Source of the DNA: Chitinophagaceae bacterium
Lineage (GTDB): Bacteria; Bacteroidota; Bacteroidia; Chitinophagales; Chitinophagaceae
Direction: 5' to 3'
Length of the DNA stretch: 64,000 nucleotides
NCBI GenBank assembly: GCA_022843585.1
Contig: JALHNJ010000005.1
Coordinates: 169,626 to 233,625, forward strand
The notes below the pieces were generated by a model. The model saw only the letters and a program-made list of their open reading frames with translations. It ran no database searches and was not told the DNA's origin. The translations under genes and the position numbers were made by a program. Shown here piece after piece: positions 1-8,972 of this stretch (positions are counted from its first letter, which is position 1; each line of letters starts with the position of its first letter).

Positions 1-117
1 TCTTTTCATGGTGATTGTTTTTGCTATCAGCATAACGAAAAATGATGCCCCGAAGTCTAAAGGAAATGCAAATGTTATTAGTTGACGATTGCTATTGAAC
101 AATAACCAGCAGCAATT
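1..117. other. Window edge; possible gene start at 9
   Basis: This stretch follows the OstA-like gene on the minus strand and has no complete gene. A minus-strand ATG at 7-9 could start a further gene running off the left edge (only Met-Lys-Arg visible). That would continue the minus-strand envelope cluster, but three codons cannot support it. Confidence 0.2.
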
Positions 118-1746
118 TTAAAATAGTTCGTACTTCGTCTTTGGTCTTCTCTCTTCTAACCAACTAAAATTGGGGAGCCGCATTTCTGATGGAGTCTTTT
201 GCCGGATAGGCCAGATGGTACCGGTGACATTACTTCTCAAAACTACTTTACGCAATGCCTGTTCACTAAAATAAATATCAATAATGTCTGATTTGGATTC
301 ATTGATGCCGGTATAGGCACTGTCTTCATCCTGTATATAATATATGCACTCTGCAAAGCCATTGGCCCGAACGGAATCGATGTTGCCGTTATTAAAATAA
401 CCATCCATACGGGAGGATTTGATCTGGTTGAATATTTCGTTATCCATTTTATTTACCAGGAAGCTATTCTCAAACACTTTTACTTTATCAGCCTTTTTAT
501 TTTTAGTAAAAACAAATACTGTATCACCTGTTATCTGGCTTTCCTTAGCCCAAATAACGGGATCTTGAAAAAGCCGGAAGGTTGAATCTCTGAAAGAATA
601 AAAAACACTATCTGCAACAGCTTGTAATGAATCGGAGAAAATGCGAACATTGCGATAGCCTTCAAAGTACCTGTTCGTACTATCTTTTGTATTATTTACT
701 GTTACTACCTTAGTTCCCTTCACCGTGTCTTTCACCACCGAATCTTTGGTCGCATACAAATCAGAGAGGCGGGCAGAGAATAAAGTGTCGGCAGTTATAT
801 AAATAGAATCGTTGTCTTGCTTTAAGATCATCAATGGTTTACGGGTGGCCAATATCCGATCCCGTTTATTATCCCTGAATACTTCACCTGCAATGATGGT
901 GGTGCCCTGTGCAGAGTCAACGATTATTACATTACCTCTTGCCTGGGAGGTACCTGTACTATCATCAAAAGCAACATTATCACCAACTATAGAAATTTTT
1001 CCATCTCTGATAATTGGTCGTTGTCCAAACTCTGCTTTGCCGGTTTGCAGATTATAAAAACCATCTTTAGTTTCTATCGTTCTTCCGCTACTATCTTTTA
1101 TCAATGTTTGTGCAATAAAACGAACCAATCCATTTTGTGTATTGTACATTAACGAATCAGTTGTGATATCATAGGCGGGATCTTTTAATATTACGTTGTC
1201 CTTAAAATAAATATCTTTTAATCCTCCATAGTACCAGCCTTCTTTGCTTGTTAACACAGTTTTTTTGTTGACTACTTTACCTCCATGTTTGTAAATGCCG
1301 ATGTTGGTGGTCATATCGTATTCCAAATCTGGAGTAGTTAGTGTTCCTTTTCCATCAGTTAACCGAACAGCTCCGTCAAGAAAAGCAAGTCTTCTGTCAA
1401 TCAGGTATCGAAGATGATTAGAATAGATATTAGTAGTATCCGCATCATTAATATGCACTTTGCCCCAGGCTTCAAATGTTTTGTTGTTATTATTTATAAC
1501 ACAACTATCGCAATAGAATAAACTGGTTCCTTGCTTCAACTTTACATTTCCGGCCAGTATAGTTAATTGAACGGTGTCCACTTTCCTGAATTCCAATTTT
1601 CGTACACCGGGTAAAATATAAACGGTAAGCAAACTATCTTCCGAAGGAGCCGCAGCAGTAGGAGTAACAACCTGTGCCGGAGAAATTATTGCCGATAATA
1701 ATAACCCGCAAACAAAAAGGCCGTAAAATGTTTTGTTGTGTCGCAT
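118..1746 (-). CDS. OstA-like (LptA-type) periplasmic protein
   Basis: This 542-residue protein has an N-terminal signal peptide (about residues 8-25, ending near SPAQ). It then has repeated short beta-strand segments typical of the OstA/LptA organic-solvent-tolerance fold, for example residues 60-180 with the recurring aspartate-rich pattern 'GNVxLxQGxxxFYCD'. The family forms beta-jellyroll bridges that carry lipopolysaccharide across the periplasm. The protein is much longer than LptA (about 180 aa), which fits the long Bacteroidota version containing several OstA modules. Its start codon abuts the stop of the MCE gene (1746), so the two are cotranscribed. An LptD-like gene lies 2.2 kb away. 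The LPS-transport role is inferred from fold and neighbourhood. Confidence 0.8.
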   Translation of the reverse strand: MRHNKTFYGLFVCGLLLSAIISPAQVVTPTAAAPSEDSLLTVYILPGVRKLEFRKVDTVQLTILAGNVKLKQGTSLFYCDSCVINNNNKTFEAWGKVHINDADTTNIYSNHLRYLIDRRLAFLDGAVRLTDGKGTLTTPDLEYDMTTNIGIYKHGGKVVNKKTVLTSKEGWYYGGLKDIYFKDNVILKDPAYDITTDSLMYNTQNGLVRFIAQTLIKDSSGRTIETKDGFYNLQTGKAEFGQRPIIRDGKISIVGDNVAFDDSTGTSQARGNVIIVDSAQGTTIIAGEVFRDNKRDRILATRKPLMILKQDNDSIYITADTLFSARLSDLYATKDSVVKDTVKGTKVVTVNNTKDSTNRYFEGYRNVRIFSDSLQAVADSVFYSFRDSTFRLFQDPVIWAKESQITGDTVFVFTKNKKADKVKVFENSFLVNKMDNEIFNQIKSSRMDGYFNNGNIDSVRANGFAECIYYIQDEDSAYTGINESKSDIIDIYFSEQALRKVVLRSNVTGTIWPIRQKTPSEMRLPNFSWLEERRPKTKYELF

Positions 1747-2738
1747 TATTTATTCCCACCGGGAATAGTATCTTTTTTCGCTGGCGAAGTTATCGGGCCG
1801 TCTTTATCTTTTTTGCCAAAGATGGATAAATTAACGTAGCGTTTAGGATTAGTACGCAGATCATCCATTAATATTTCTGCGCTAAGAATAGCATCATTCA
1901 ATTTATTGTATAAGGTACGATCATTGATCAATGCACCTAATGTTCCCTCTTTACTGGATATTTTAGCAACGGCTCCTTTCAATTGACTGATCATTGCATT
2001 CAGCGAATCAATAGTAGGTTTTATTTCAATAGCAGCTAATTTTTCCGAAGCTGTTTTAAAATTACCTACTGTACTGGTAATATTATCCGTGTTTTTATTT
2101 AGTGCAGCGGTAAGGTTCTCTGTATTTCTAAGTGTACCCGCTAATGCGCCTGATTGATTATCCAATAAACCATTTAAGGCGCTACTGGCACGGTTAAGGT
2201 TGGCAAAGGTTTGTTGTAAATTAATTTTTGCGTCAGCATTCAATAGGCCATTAACACCACTTAATGTTTGTGCCAATGTATCAAGTGTACTTCTTACTTT
2301 AGTGAGTGTGGGATTTATCTGTGCAGATACTTGCGAGAGTAGTCCACTTTCTTCCCGTGTTTGTAGTGTATCGCCAATTTTTAAATAAGTTTTCGAATCT
2401 CCCATTTCTATTACTATGTGAGATGCACCTACTAAAGTTGAACCGATATAGGCAACCGAATTATCGGGGATATTAATATCTCTTGTAAGATTAATAGTTA
2501 TTATTACGCCGCTTACATTCTTATCCAGCTCCCTGTTATCATATACTTTTCCTACCGGTAACCCGTTAATCTTTACTTCATTTGATTTTTCGAGGGAGCC
2601 CATATTGCTGAATACAGCATAGACTTTTTTGGTTTTATTGAAAGTGTCTTTGCCTTTCAAAAAATTAAAACCCAATATGAGAATGGTAAGGGCGGTGATA
2701 GTTAAAATACCGACTTTTGTTTCGTTGCTGATCTTCAT
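1746..2738 (-). CDS. MlaD/MCE-family lipid transport protein
   Basis: The protein has a short cytoplasmic N-terminus, one membrane anchor (about residues 8-28, rich in Ile/Leu) and an MCE domain (about 35-115) with the 'GLPVGKVYD' and 'GSTLVGASHIVIEMG' segments. A long helical tail follows. MCE proteins form periplasmic rings or tubes that ferry phospholipids between membranes, usually with an MlaE/MlaF ABC transporter, and none is present here. An upstream in-frame ATG would give 341 aa. I prefer the ATG at 2738, giving MKISNETKVGI, because the extra 11 residues do not resemble the family. The last base of the stop overlaps the start of the downstream OstA-like gene, indicating one operon. 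Confidence 0.85.
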   Translation of the reverse strand: MKISNETKVGILTITALTILILGFNFLKGKDTFNKTKKVYAVFSNMGSLEKSNEVKINGLPVGKVYDNRELDKNVSGVIITINLTRDINIPDNSVAYIGSTLVGASHIVIEMGDSKTYLKIGDTLQTREESGLLSQVSAQINPTLTKVRSTLDTLAQTLSGVNGLLNADAKINLQQTFANLNRASSALNGLLDNQSGALAGTLRNTENLTAALNKNTDNITSTVGNFKTASEKLAAIEIKPTIDSLNAMISQLKGAVAKISSKEGTLGALINDRTLYNKLNDAILSAEILMDDLRTNPKRYVNLSIFGKKDKDGPITSPAKKDTIPGGNK

Positions 2739-2825
2739 TAGGTTTCTTTTGGGGCTTAAGGCCGATAACAAAAGGCAAATTAGCCATTTTTTTTTTAATC
2801 GTTTAAATGAGAGGCATTTATCAAA

Positions 2826-2861
2826 ATAAGAAGAGGCAAACCCAGGTTTGCCTCTTCTTAT
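2826..2861. terminator. 17-bp hairpin terminator after amidase gene
   Basis: A near-perfect inverted repeat has arms ATAAGAAGAGGCAAACC and its complement, with a two-base centre. Read on the minus strand it follows the amidase stop (2880) by about 20 nt and ends in TTTTGAT. It probably ends the amidase transcript and separates it from the MCE-OstA pair. Confidence 0.7.
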
Positions 2862-2879
2862 AAATATCCGATGTTTTTA

Positions 2880-3902
2880 CTATTTAGTTCTTCCTTGCTT
2901 TTCTTTATGTTCAATCATTTCAAGAAAAGCTTTAGCATCCAATTCAGGTAAAGGGCTGCTGCTTTGTGTATTGCTGTCTTTTATATCCGTTTCCTGTTTT
3001 TCTTCCAGCCAGGCAATGTATTTTTTTAATGCTTCTAAAATACAAGTAGAAAGTTCTTTTTGTCCCTCCTCGCTGTTCAGGTATTTCTCTTCTTCAGGGT
3101 TTGAAATAAAACCCGTTTCTACCAATACACTCGGCATGGCAGTAGCTTGTAATACCCAAATACCAACCGGACGTTGTTTCACATCCCTGTCTACACGGCC
3201 CACTTTTACAAACTCATCTTGTACATAGCCAGCCAGCGTAGCGCTACGTTTAAAGTATTGCTTTGTTTTTAATAAACTAAGAGCAATAAACTCCGGTGAG
3301 GTAGGGTCAAGCTCACCATATTTTTCTTTGTAATTATCTTCTGTAAGCATGGAAGCATTTTCCCGAACGGCCAGTTCTTTATCGTCTGTTTTACCAGCCC
3401 CCCATATATAAGTTTCTGTTCCTTTAGCAGTACTGGGTAAATTGTAATAGCGGTATTGAGGAACGTCTTTTGTTTTTTTCTTCCTGTTTTTACCCTTGCC
3501 AACATAATACGTTACTTTTTTGGTGCCTATTTGTTCCGACACTCTTTTCATAGGTGCAGAGTTCACATGGATGCATAGAAAAAGATCACCCTTGTTTTCA
3601 TTAGCAAAATTGGCCCGGGCATGTAATGCGGGATAAGTATCCGTTTTGCGGGTATATAATACTTTGATGTCAGGGAATTGCTTTTCGATCATCGCCCCAA
3701 CTTTTAAGGACACATCAAGGCAAATATCTTTTTCGTAAGAGTATTGACCTTTTGCGCCGGCATCGTGTCCTCCATGGCCCGGGTCAATTATGATAGTTTT
3801 AATAGCTTTTTGTTGTATCCTGTCCGGGCTTGTTTTATCAAAAGAAAAAAAGCTCAGGCAAAAAGCAGCGACCAGAAAGAAGAGAACGGTTCGTTTAATC
3901 AT
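2880..3902 (-). CDS. N-acetylmuramoyl-L-alanine amidase (Amidase_3)
   Basis: This 340-residue exported enzyme cleaves the amide bond between MurNAc and L-Ala in peptidoglycan, as AmiC-type cell-separation amidases do. After a signal peptide (about 4-22) comes the zinc-amidase domain (about 35-295). It contains DPGHGGHDAG (about 40-49, first zinc histidine), a glutamate in YEKDICLD, LCIHVNSAP (second histidine) and the catalytic LVETGFISNPEE near the end. A basic insertion (about 125-150, KGKNRKKKTK) sits inside the domain, as in other Bacteroidota homologues. The last 40 residues are charged and probably disordered. The gene is divergent from the LptD-like gene, with 100 bp between them. Confidence 0.9.
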   Translation of the reverse strand: MIKRTVLFFLVAAFCLSFFSFDKTSPDRIQQKAIKTIIIDPGHGGHDAGAKGQYSYEKDICLDVSLKVGAMIEKQFPDIKVLYTRKTDTYPALHARANFANENKGDLFLCIHVNSAPMKRVSEQIGTKKVTYYVGKGKNRKKKTKDVPQYRYYNLPSTAKGTETYIWGAGKTDDKELAVRENASMLTEDNYKEKYGELDPTSPEFIALSLLKTKQYFKRSATLAGYVQDEFVKVGRVDRDVKQRPVGIWVLQATAMPSVLVETGFISNPEEEKYLNSEEGQKELSTCILEALKKYIAWLEEKQETDIKDSNTQSSSPLPELDAKAFLEMIEHKEKQGRTK

Positions 3903-4002
3903 GGTTTTTCCTTTTTTAATGGGTTGCCGGAATATTCACAAATAGTTTGCGGTCAGTGGAATGAAGCCTACCTGATAAAGATTTACATTTGCCACCTACC
4001 TG

Positions 4003-6726
4003 ATGATGCAACTGTACAAATTTAGGCCAAAAATCTTCTTATACGGGATACTGACTGCACTGTTATTTTTCACATTGACGTGGAAAACAGCTGCTAACGG
4101 TATCAGTGGCCATGATTTTCGCAGTCTTTTAACATCTGCTTCAGATACCACAACACCCCTTTTAAAAAAAGATACACTCCGGCCCTTACCATTAACGAAC
4201 GCAGATACTACAAAATTGCCAGTAGGTGATACCAGCGGTATCATTCAAAAAACAGACACTTTTAGTCTAAAAATTTCCAAGGACTCTTTAGCAGCACCTT
4301 TAAAGTATGCAGCAGAAGATTCTGCCGTGGCATTGGTACAGGAAAAGAAAATCATCTTGTATGGAAAAACAAAAACGGAATACCAGGACATTACACTTAC
4401 CGCTCCAAAAGTAGAAGTGGACCAGGCGACACAAATAGTAACTGCTGTTAATACAAAAGATAGTACAGGAGCAATTACGGAAGAAGCCCGATTTAAAAGT
4501 GGTGAAAGTGAGTTTACCAGCGATACGATCCGTTATAATTTCAAATCGCAAGTCGGGCTTACAAAAAATACCTATACTTCGCAGGGAGAATTTATAGTTT
4601 TTGGAGAGACTGCAAAAAAGGTGGATGCGAATACCACGTTTATTAAAAGAGCAAGGTTTAGCACTTGTAATCTCGATCATCCTCACTTTTCTATTGTAAC
4701 TCCAAAAATGAAAGTGATCAACCAAAAACTGGCGGTATCCGGACCGGCACACTTGGAGTTTGAAGATGTACCTATTCCCATTTATCTGCCATTTGGTTTT
4801 TACCCATTGAGTCAGGGCCGCCATTCAGGCTTGTTGCCACCACGATTTGCCGTTAGCGAACAATTTGGGTTGGGATTAGAAGGATTGGGCTACTATAAAG
4901 TATTAAGTGAATATTGGGATGCAAAAGTGTATGGAAATATTTACTCGTATGGTGGCTGGGCGTTAAACCTTAATCCAACGTATAGAAAACGATACCGGTA
5001 CAGCGGTGCATTCAATATCGGCCTGTTAAATTCTAAACAAAATTTTAAAGGCGATCCGGATTTTCGCAAAAGCAATAATTTTTCTATTAACTGGAATCAC
5101 TCCGTTGATAGTAAGGCAAGACCGGGAACTACATTTACAGCCAATGTGCAGGCACAATCCACCAGGTATAATGAGCTAATTACAAATAACACTCAGCAGA
5201 ATTTTCAAAACCTATTGGGTTCCTCTATTGCATATTCAAAAACATGGGCAGGCAAGCCGTATAATCTTACGCTGAGTGCTAATCATAATCAGAATAATGC
5301 TTTGCGTTTAATAAGTGTAAGCTTACCGGATGCAGGTTTCACAGTAAGTACCTTGTATCCATTTGAAAGAAAAAATAGTGCAGGCACACCAAAATGGTAT
5401 GAAAAATTAGGTGTTGGTTACAATGGTAATTTCAGAAACCAGTTTTCATTTTACGATACCGCATTTTCATTTAAAAGATTGATCGATACTTTGCAATGGG
5501 GTGCACAACATAATTTTCCGATCACCTTATCATTGCCGCCAATACTCGGAGGTGCTATAATTGTTTCACCTTCTGTTTCGTATTCGAGTGTGTGGATAGC
5601 GCAGAAGTTTCGCCGCAAATGGAATACCGCCACACAAAAAGCAGATACTACAATTACCAAAGGATTTTATACCGATCACCAGGTAGGATTTTCGTTAGGT
5701 TTCAACACCGCCATTTTCGGAACCTATCAGTTTAAAAAATCAAGGATTATTGCACTTCGTCATGTGATAAGGCCTTCGCTAAGTTTTAATTATCGTCCCG
5801 ACCTTTCTAAGGGCAATTACTTTACAGATACAGTGGCACCGGGTATTGCTTACCGTTTTTCTCAGTATAGCGGAGCATTATATCCCGGTTATTCAGAGGG
5901 AAGAACGGGTGGTATCAGTTTTGGGGTGGATAACAATGTTGAAATGAAATGGCGGTCTAAAAAAGATACCGGTGAAAATGCCATCAAGAAAATCAGGTTA
6001 ATTGATGGTTATGGTTTCAATAGCGGCTATAATTTTTTACAAGACTCAATGAGACTATATCCATTTAATCTGTATATCCGCTCCACCTTATTTGAAAAAA
6101 TAAATATAACGGCGCAAGGAATATTAACACCGTACCAGGTCAATGCTCAGGGACTGGATATTAACAGGTTTGTATGGCAGGATGGAAAATTTAATATAGG
6201 TCGGTTGTCATCTGCAAGTGTTTCTGTAAGTACCAGTTTTAAAAGTAAACCAAGAGATGCGGCAAAAGAGGAGCAACGAAAAAAAGATGCTGAAGCCATG
6301 CTGGATGATCCGAACCTCGTTGCAGACCAACAACAGTTGTTGAATTATATGCAGCAAAACCCTTCTGAGTTTGTTGACTTTAATGTACCCTGGTCTGTAA
6401 CATTGGGCTATTCATTATTCTTCTCCAATCGTTTTGATCCCCGACTGGGAAGATTTGATAAAGATTTAAGTTCTAACGTAAACTTCAGTGGCAGTTTTAG
6501 TTTAACGCCTAAATGGAATTTTACCATGAATGGTTATTACGATTTTGATACCCGCAAACTCCAAACATTCCAAATGTCGATCAACAGGGAAATGCACTGC
6601 TGGCAAATGTCTATCAATGTTACACCAATTGGTTTGTATCGTTCCTTCAATTTTACCATCAGTCCAAAAGCAGCGGTGTTACAGGATCTAAGGATCAACC
6701 GTACCCGTTTCTTCACCAATTTTTAA
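4003..6726 (+). CDS. lptD: LptD-like LPS assembly outer-membrane protein
   Basis: This 907-residue protein has a hydrophobic leader (about 10-30), a Thr/Asp-rich linker, a periplasmic OstA-type domain (about 105-240) and a long beta-barrel region (about 240-907). The barrel alternates aromatic strands and ends in 'RTRFFTNF', with the C-terminal Phe typical of Omp85-assembled barrels. A short conserved core around 'PIPIYLPFGFYPLSQGRHSGLLPP' (about residues 250-275) is diagnostic of the family. LptD inserts LPS into the outer leaflet with LptE; no lptE is recognised here. A TACATTTG box at 3984-3991 could be the -7 element. The stop codon overlaps the stop of the convergent acyltransferase gene. 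Confidence 0.85.
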   Translation: MMQLYKFRPKIFLYGILTALLFFTLTWKTAANGISGHDFRSLLTSASDTTTPLLKKDTLRPLPLTNADTTKLPVGDTSGIIQKTDTFSLKISKDSLAAPLKYAAEDSAVALVQEKKIILYGKTKTEYQDITLTAPKVEVDQATQIVTAVNTKDSTGAITEEARFKSGESEFTSDTIRYNFKSQVGLTKNTYTSQGEFIVFGETAKKVDANTTFIKRARFSTCNLDHPHFSIVTPKMKVINQKLAVSGPAHLEFEDVPIPIYLPFGFYPLSQGRHSGLLPPRFAVSEQFGLGLEGLGYYKVLSEYWDAKVYGNIYSYGGWALNLNPTYRKRYRYSGAFNIGLLNSKQNFKGDPDFRKSNNFSINWNHSVDSKARPGTTFTANVQAQSTRYNELITNNTQQNFQNLLGSSIAYSKTWAGKPYNLTLSANHNQNNALRLISVSLPDAGFTVSTLYPFERKNSAGTPKWYEKLGVGYNGNFRNQFSFYDTAFSFKRLIDTLQWGAQHNFPITLSLPPILGGAIIVSPSVSYSSVWIAQKFRRKWNTATQKADTTITKGFYTDHQVGFSLGFNTAIFGTYQFKKSRIIALRHVIRPSLSFNYRPDLSKGNYFTDTVAPGIAYRFSQYSGALYPGYSEGRTGGISFGVDNNVEMKWRSKKDTGENAIKKIRLIDGYGFNSGYNFLQDSMRLYPFNLYIRSTLFEKINITAQGILTPYQVNAQGLDINRFVWQDGKFNIGRLSSASVSVSTSFKSKPRDAAKEEQRKKDAEAMLDDPNLVADQQQLLNYMQQNPSEFVDFNVPWSVTLGYSLFFSNRFDPRLGRFDKDLSSNVNFSGSFSLTPKWNFTMNGYYDFDTRKLQTFQMSINREMHCWQMSINVTPIGLYRSFNFTISPKAAVLQDLRINRTRFFTNF

Positions 6727-7460
6727 GGTTGATGTTGCAGATAGTAATTCTGCATAGTGGTAAATACAATTTCTTTTAATTGGTCGGAGTTTAAATTTCC
6801 TGTTTCAATGGGTGCCAGAAAATGTATCTCTAATTTATGTGGTAAAAAGTAGAACGGTTTATTAACCGGCAATGCTTTTTTGGTGTTAAAGATCACAGCA
6901 GGTATAACAGCATTGCCCGTAGTGGTGGCTAATTTAAATGCCCCATCATAAAATTTTTTTAACGGCTCCTTTGTTCTGTTGCGGGTGCCTTCGGGATAAA
7001 TGGACATATGCATACCCATTGCCAATACCCGCTTCATTTCCTCAAAACTTTTTCGCCGGCTTATTTCACTTTTTCTATCTACTAACACAGAGCCCTTTCT
7101 ATAAAACCAACCAAATAAGGGCACTTTTGTAAATGAAGTTTTTGCAATAGTTTTATTAGGGCCGGGAATAAAAGGACAGGAGAGAGGAATATCCAATAAG
7201 GAATTATGATTGCAGGTTACGATATAGGCTTTTCCGGTTGCAAAATTTTCACGGCCTTTTACTTTCAACGGACAGGCAACTAAGGTGAGCCAAACCTGCA
7301 TCCATATTCTCGACATTTTAATAAAGATGTCGGAACCTTTTGGATCGGGTATCAGGTAGGTACACATCGTTGGAATAAAAACAATAAGGAATGTACCAAC
7401 AAAACTCAGTATGCCCCATACTGCCCAAATGCGTCCGATTATATTTTTGATGATGGTCAT
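6723..7460 (-). CDS. 1-acyl-sn-glycerol-3-phosphate acyltransferase (PlsC)
   Basis: This 245-residue membrane enzyme transfers an acyl chain to lysophosphatidate, giving phosphatidate in phospholipid synthesis. A hydrophobic N-terminal segment (about 12-35) anchors it. The catalytic HX4D motif is NHNSLLD (His85, Asp90) and the substrate-binding motif is YPEGTRNRT (about 155-163). It is the last gene of a likely ung-GNAT-plsC operon. Its ATG overlaps the GNAT stop by 4 bp, so translation is probably coupled. Its own stop overlaps the lptD stop by 2 bp in a tail-to-tail arrangement with no room for a normal terminator. Related acyltransferases (lyso-ornithine lipid type) cannot be excluded. Confidence 0.85.
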   Translation of the reverse strand: MTIIKNIIGRIWAVWGILSFVGTFLIVFIPTMCTYLIPDPKGSDIFIKMSRIWMQVWLTLVACPLKVKGRENFATGKAYIVTCNHNSLLDIPLSCPFIPGPNKTIAKTSFTKVPLFGWFYRKGSVLVDRKSEISRRKSFEEMKRVLAMGMHMSIYPEGTRNRTKEPLKKFYDGAFKLATTTGNAVIPAVIFNTKKALPVNKPFYFLPHKLEIHFLAPIETGNLNSDQLKEIVFTTMQNYYLQHQP

Positions 7461-8050
7461 AAAGTTTTTATATCACTAAAAATAGTTTGTTTTAATTGCG
7501 GCCACTCATTTTTTAATATGCTGTAATAAATGGAAGTACGGCGGCGATTATTCCACATGGTCATATGACTACGCAAGATGCCTTCTTCAATACCACCAAT
7601 CTTTTCTAATCCTTTTCTTGCTCTTGCATTCTCAACATCTGTTTTAAATTCTACTCTTTCCAAGTTTAAGTTTTCAAAACCATAATTCATCATGGCAAAT
7701 TTCGCATGTCGGTTTATTCCAGTACTACGAAATGCAGGACCTAACCAACTCCAGCCGATTTCAAAACGCAGATCATGATAAGAAATATTTCCGATGCTGC
7801 TGCTGCCAGCAATGTTACATGTTGCTTTATCTATAATGGTAAAAGGGCGACGGGTTTCTGCTTTCTTATCTGCAAAAGCCATCTCCATCCAGGTTTTTAA
7901 TTGTGCTTCATTGCCGAGATGATAAGAAAAATAATACCACATATCATAATCTTGTTTCGCTAATGCAAGAAAAGCTGCATAATCACTTTCTTCAATAGAA
8001 CGCAACAGCACTTTGTCAGTTTCAAGTATCAGATCATGTGGAATCAGCAT
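7457..8050 (-). CDS. GNAT-family N-acetyltransferase (RimJ/RimL type)
   Basis: This 197-residue protein has the layout of RimJ/RimL-like acetyltransferases: LILETDKVLLRSIEESDYAAFLAL at the N-terminus, the central EIGWSWLGPAFRSTGINRHAK segment that forms the acetyl-CoA pyrophosphate loop region, then NLNLERVEFKTDVENARARKGLEKIGG. The substrate is unknown; family members acetylate protein N-termini or small amines. It lies 13 bp downstream of ung and overlaps plsC by 4 bp, so the three genes probably form one transcript. Confidence 0.85.
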   Translation of the reverse strand: MLIPHDLILETDKVLLRSIEESDYAAFLALAKQDYDMWYYFSYHLGNEAQLKTWMEMAFADKKAETRRPFTIIDKATCNIAGSSSIGNISYHDLRFEIGWSWLGPAFRSTGINRHAKFAMMNYGFENLNLERVEFKTDVENARARKGLEKIGGIEEGILRSHMTMWNNRRRTSIYYSILKNEWPQLKQTIFSDIKTL

Positions 8051-8063
8051 AACGTTTATTTAA

Positions 8064-8741
8064 TTATAAAGACCAGTCTATCGGGTCAATTCCCTTGCTG
8101 GATAAATACTCATTTGTTTTGGAGAAATGTTTGCATCCAAAAAATCCTCCATAAGCAGAAAGCGGAGAGGGGTGAACAGAACGTAAAATCAAATGCTTCG
8201 ATTCATCTATCAACACTCTTTTCTCCTGCGCAAATTTTCCCCACAATAAAAACACTACATGCTTCTTTTGTGCAGAGATCGTTTTAATAACTGTATCGGT
8301 GAATTGTGCCCAGCCAATTTTTGCATGGCTCATCGGTTCCCCTGCTCTTACCGTTAAGGATGCATTTAATAAAAACACTCCCTGCTCTGCCCAATGGGTA
8401 AGATTACCATGATTGGGAATTTCAATCCCAATATCATCCTGCAATTCTTTAAAAATATTTAATAAAGAGGGTGGAGGTGGTACTCCATATTGTACCGAAA
8501 AACAAAGTCCGTGTGCCTGCCCTTTTCCATGGTAAGGGTCTTGCCCAAGAATTACCACTTTTACTTTATCGAAAGGAGTTGTATTGAATGCATTAAAAAT
8601 TAAACTGCCGGGTGGGTAAATGGTTTTGCCTTGTGACTTTTCTGTTTTGATGTGCAATGGAATCTGCGGAAAATAAGGTTTGCTGAATTCGCTTTTTAGT
8701 ACATTCTTCCAGCTTTCTTCAATTTTAACGTCCATCGCCAT
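8064..8741 (-). CDS. ung: Uracil-DNA glycosylase
   Basis: Ung removes uracil from DNA in base-excision repair. The family-1 signatures are all present: the water-activating loop [14 protein letters not shown], the Pro-rich loop with [31 protein letters not shown] and the minor-groove loop [14 protein letters not shown]. The open frame extends upstream to 8810, but that would run into the tRNA-Arg gene. I therefore place the start at the ATG at 8741 ([11 protein letters not shown]) or two codons later at 8735, giving about 224-226 aa, the usual length. No Shine-Dalgarno is visible, as is normal for the phylum. It heads the ung-GNAT-plsC group. Confidence 0.95.
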   Translation of the reverse strand: MAMDVKIEESWKNVLKSEFSKPYFPQIPLHIKTEKSQGKTIYPPGSLIFNAFNTTPFDKVKVVILGQDPYHGKGQAHGLCFSVQYGVPPPPSLLNIFKELQDDIGIEIPNHGNLTHWAEQGVFLLNASLTVRAGEPMSHAKIGWAQFTDTVIKTISAQKKHVVFLLWGKFAQEKRVLIDESKHLILRSVHPSPLSAYGGFFGCKHFSKTNEYLSSKGIDPIDWSL

Positions 8742-8791
8742 TGAAATTTCGGTAAAAGTAAAAAAGCGAAGCCGTATTGACCTCGCTTTTG

Positions 8792-8865
8792 TGACCCGGA
8801 TTGGATTCAAACCAATGACCCCAAACTTAGAAGGTTTGTGCTCTATTCAGCTGAGCTACCGGGCC
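8792..8865 (-). tRNA. tRNA-Arg (anticodon TCT)
   Basis: The minus strand folds into a complete 74-nt cloverleaf. It has a 7-bp acceptor stem (GGCCCGG with CCGGGTC, one G-T pair), a D arm GCTC/GAGC, anticodon stem CAAAC/GTTTG around loop CTTCTAA (anticodon TCT), a 5-nt variable loop, T arm ATTGG/CCAAT and discriminator A. CCA is not encoded. It reads AGA codons and lies about 50 bp upstream of ung on the same strand. Confidence 0.95.
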
Positions 8866-8934
8866 TTTTAAGAGGCGGCAAAGATAGGGGATATATGCTT
8901 TTTGGCGAACTAAAAAAGGACCTTTTTTGAATTG

Positions 8935-8966
8935 TCTCCCGTCTCCTGACTCCAAACTCCCGACTC
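8935..8966. repeat. Short Pyr-rich micro-repeat (CTCC/GACTC)
   Basis: This intergenic stretch consists of imperfect copies of a CTCCCGTCTCCTGACTCC-like unit followed by AACTCCCGACTC. It lies between the tRNA and the first secreted paralogue. It resembles in style the short direct-repeat insertions inside hutH and hutU, though the unit differs. Confidence 0.5.
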
Positions 8967-8972
8967 TTCGCC

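Noticed and set aside
4300..4824. 174-codon minus-strand frame inside lptD
   Set aside because: It is fully inside a well-supported gene; its composition is Phe/Cys/Ser-rich, as typical of shadow frames.
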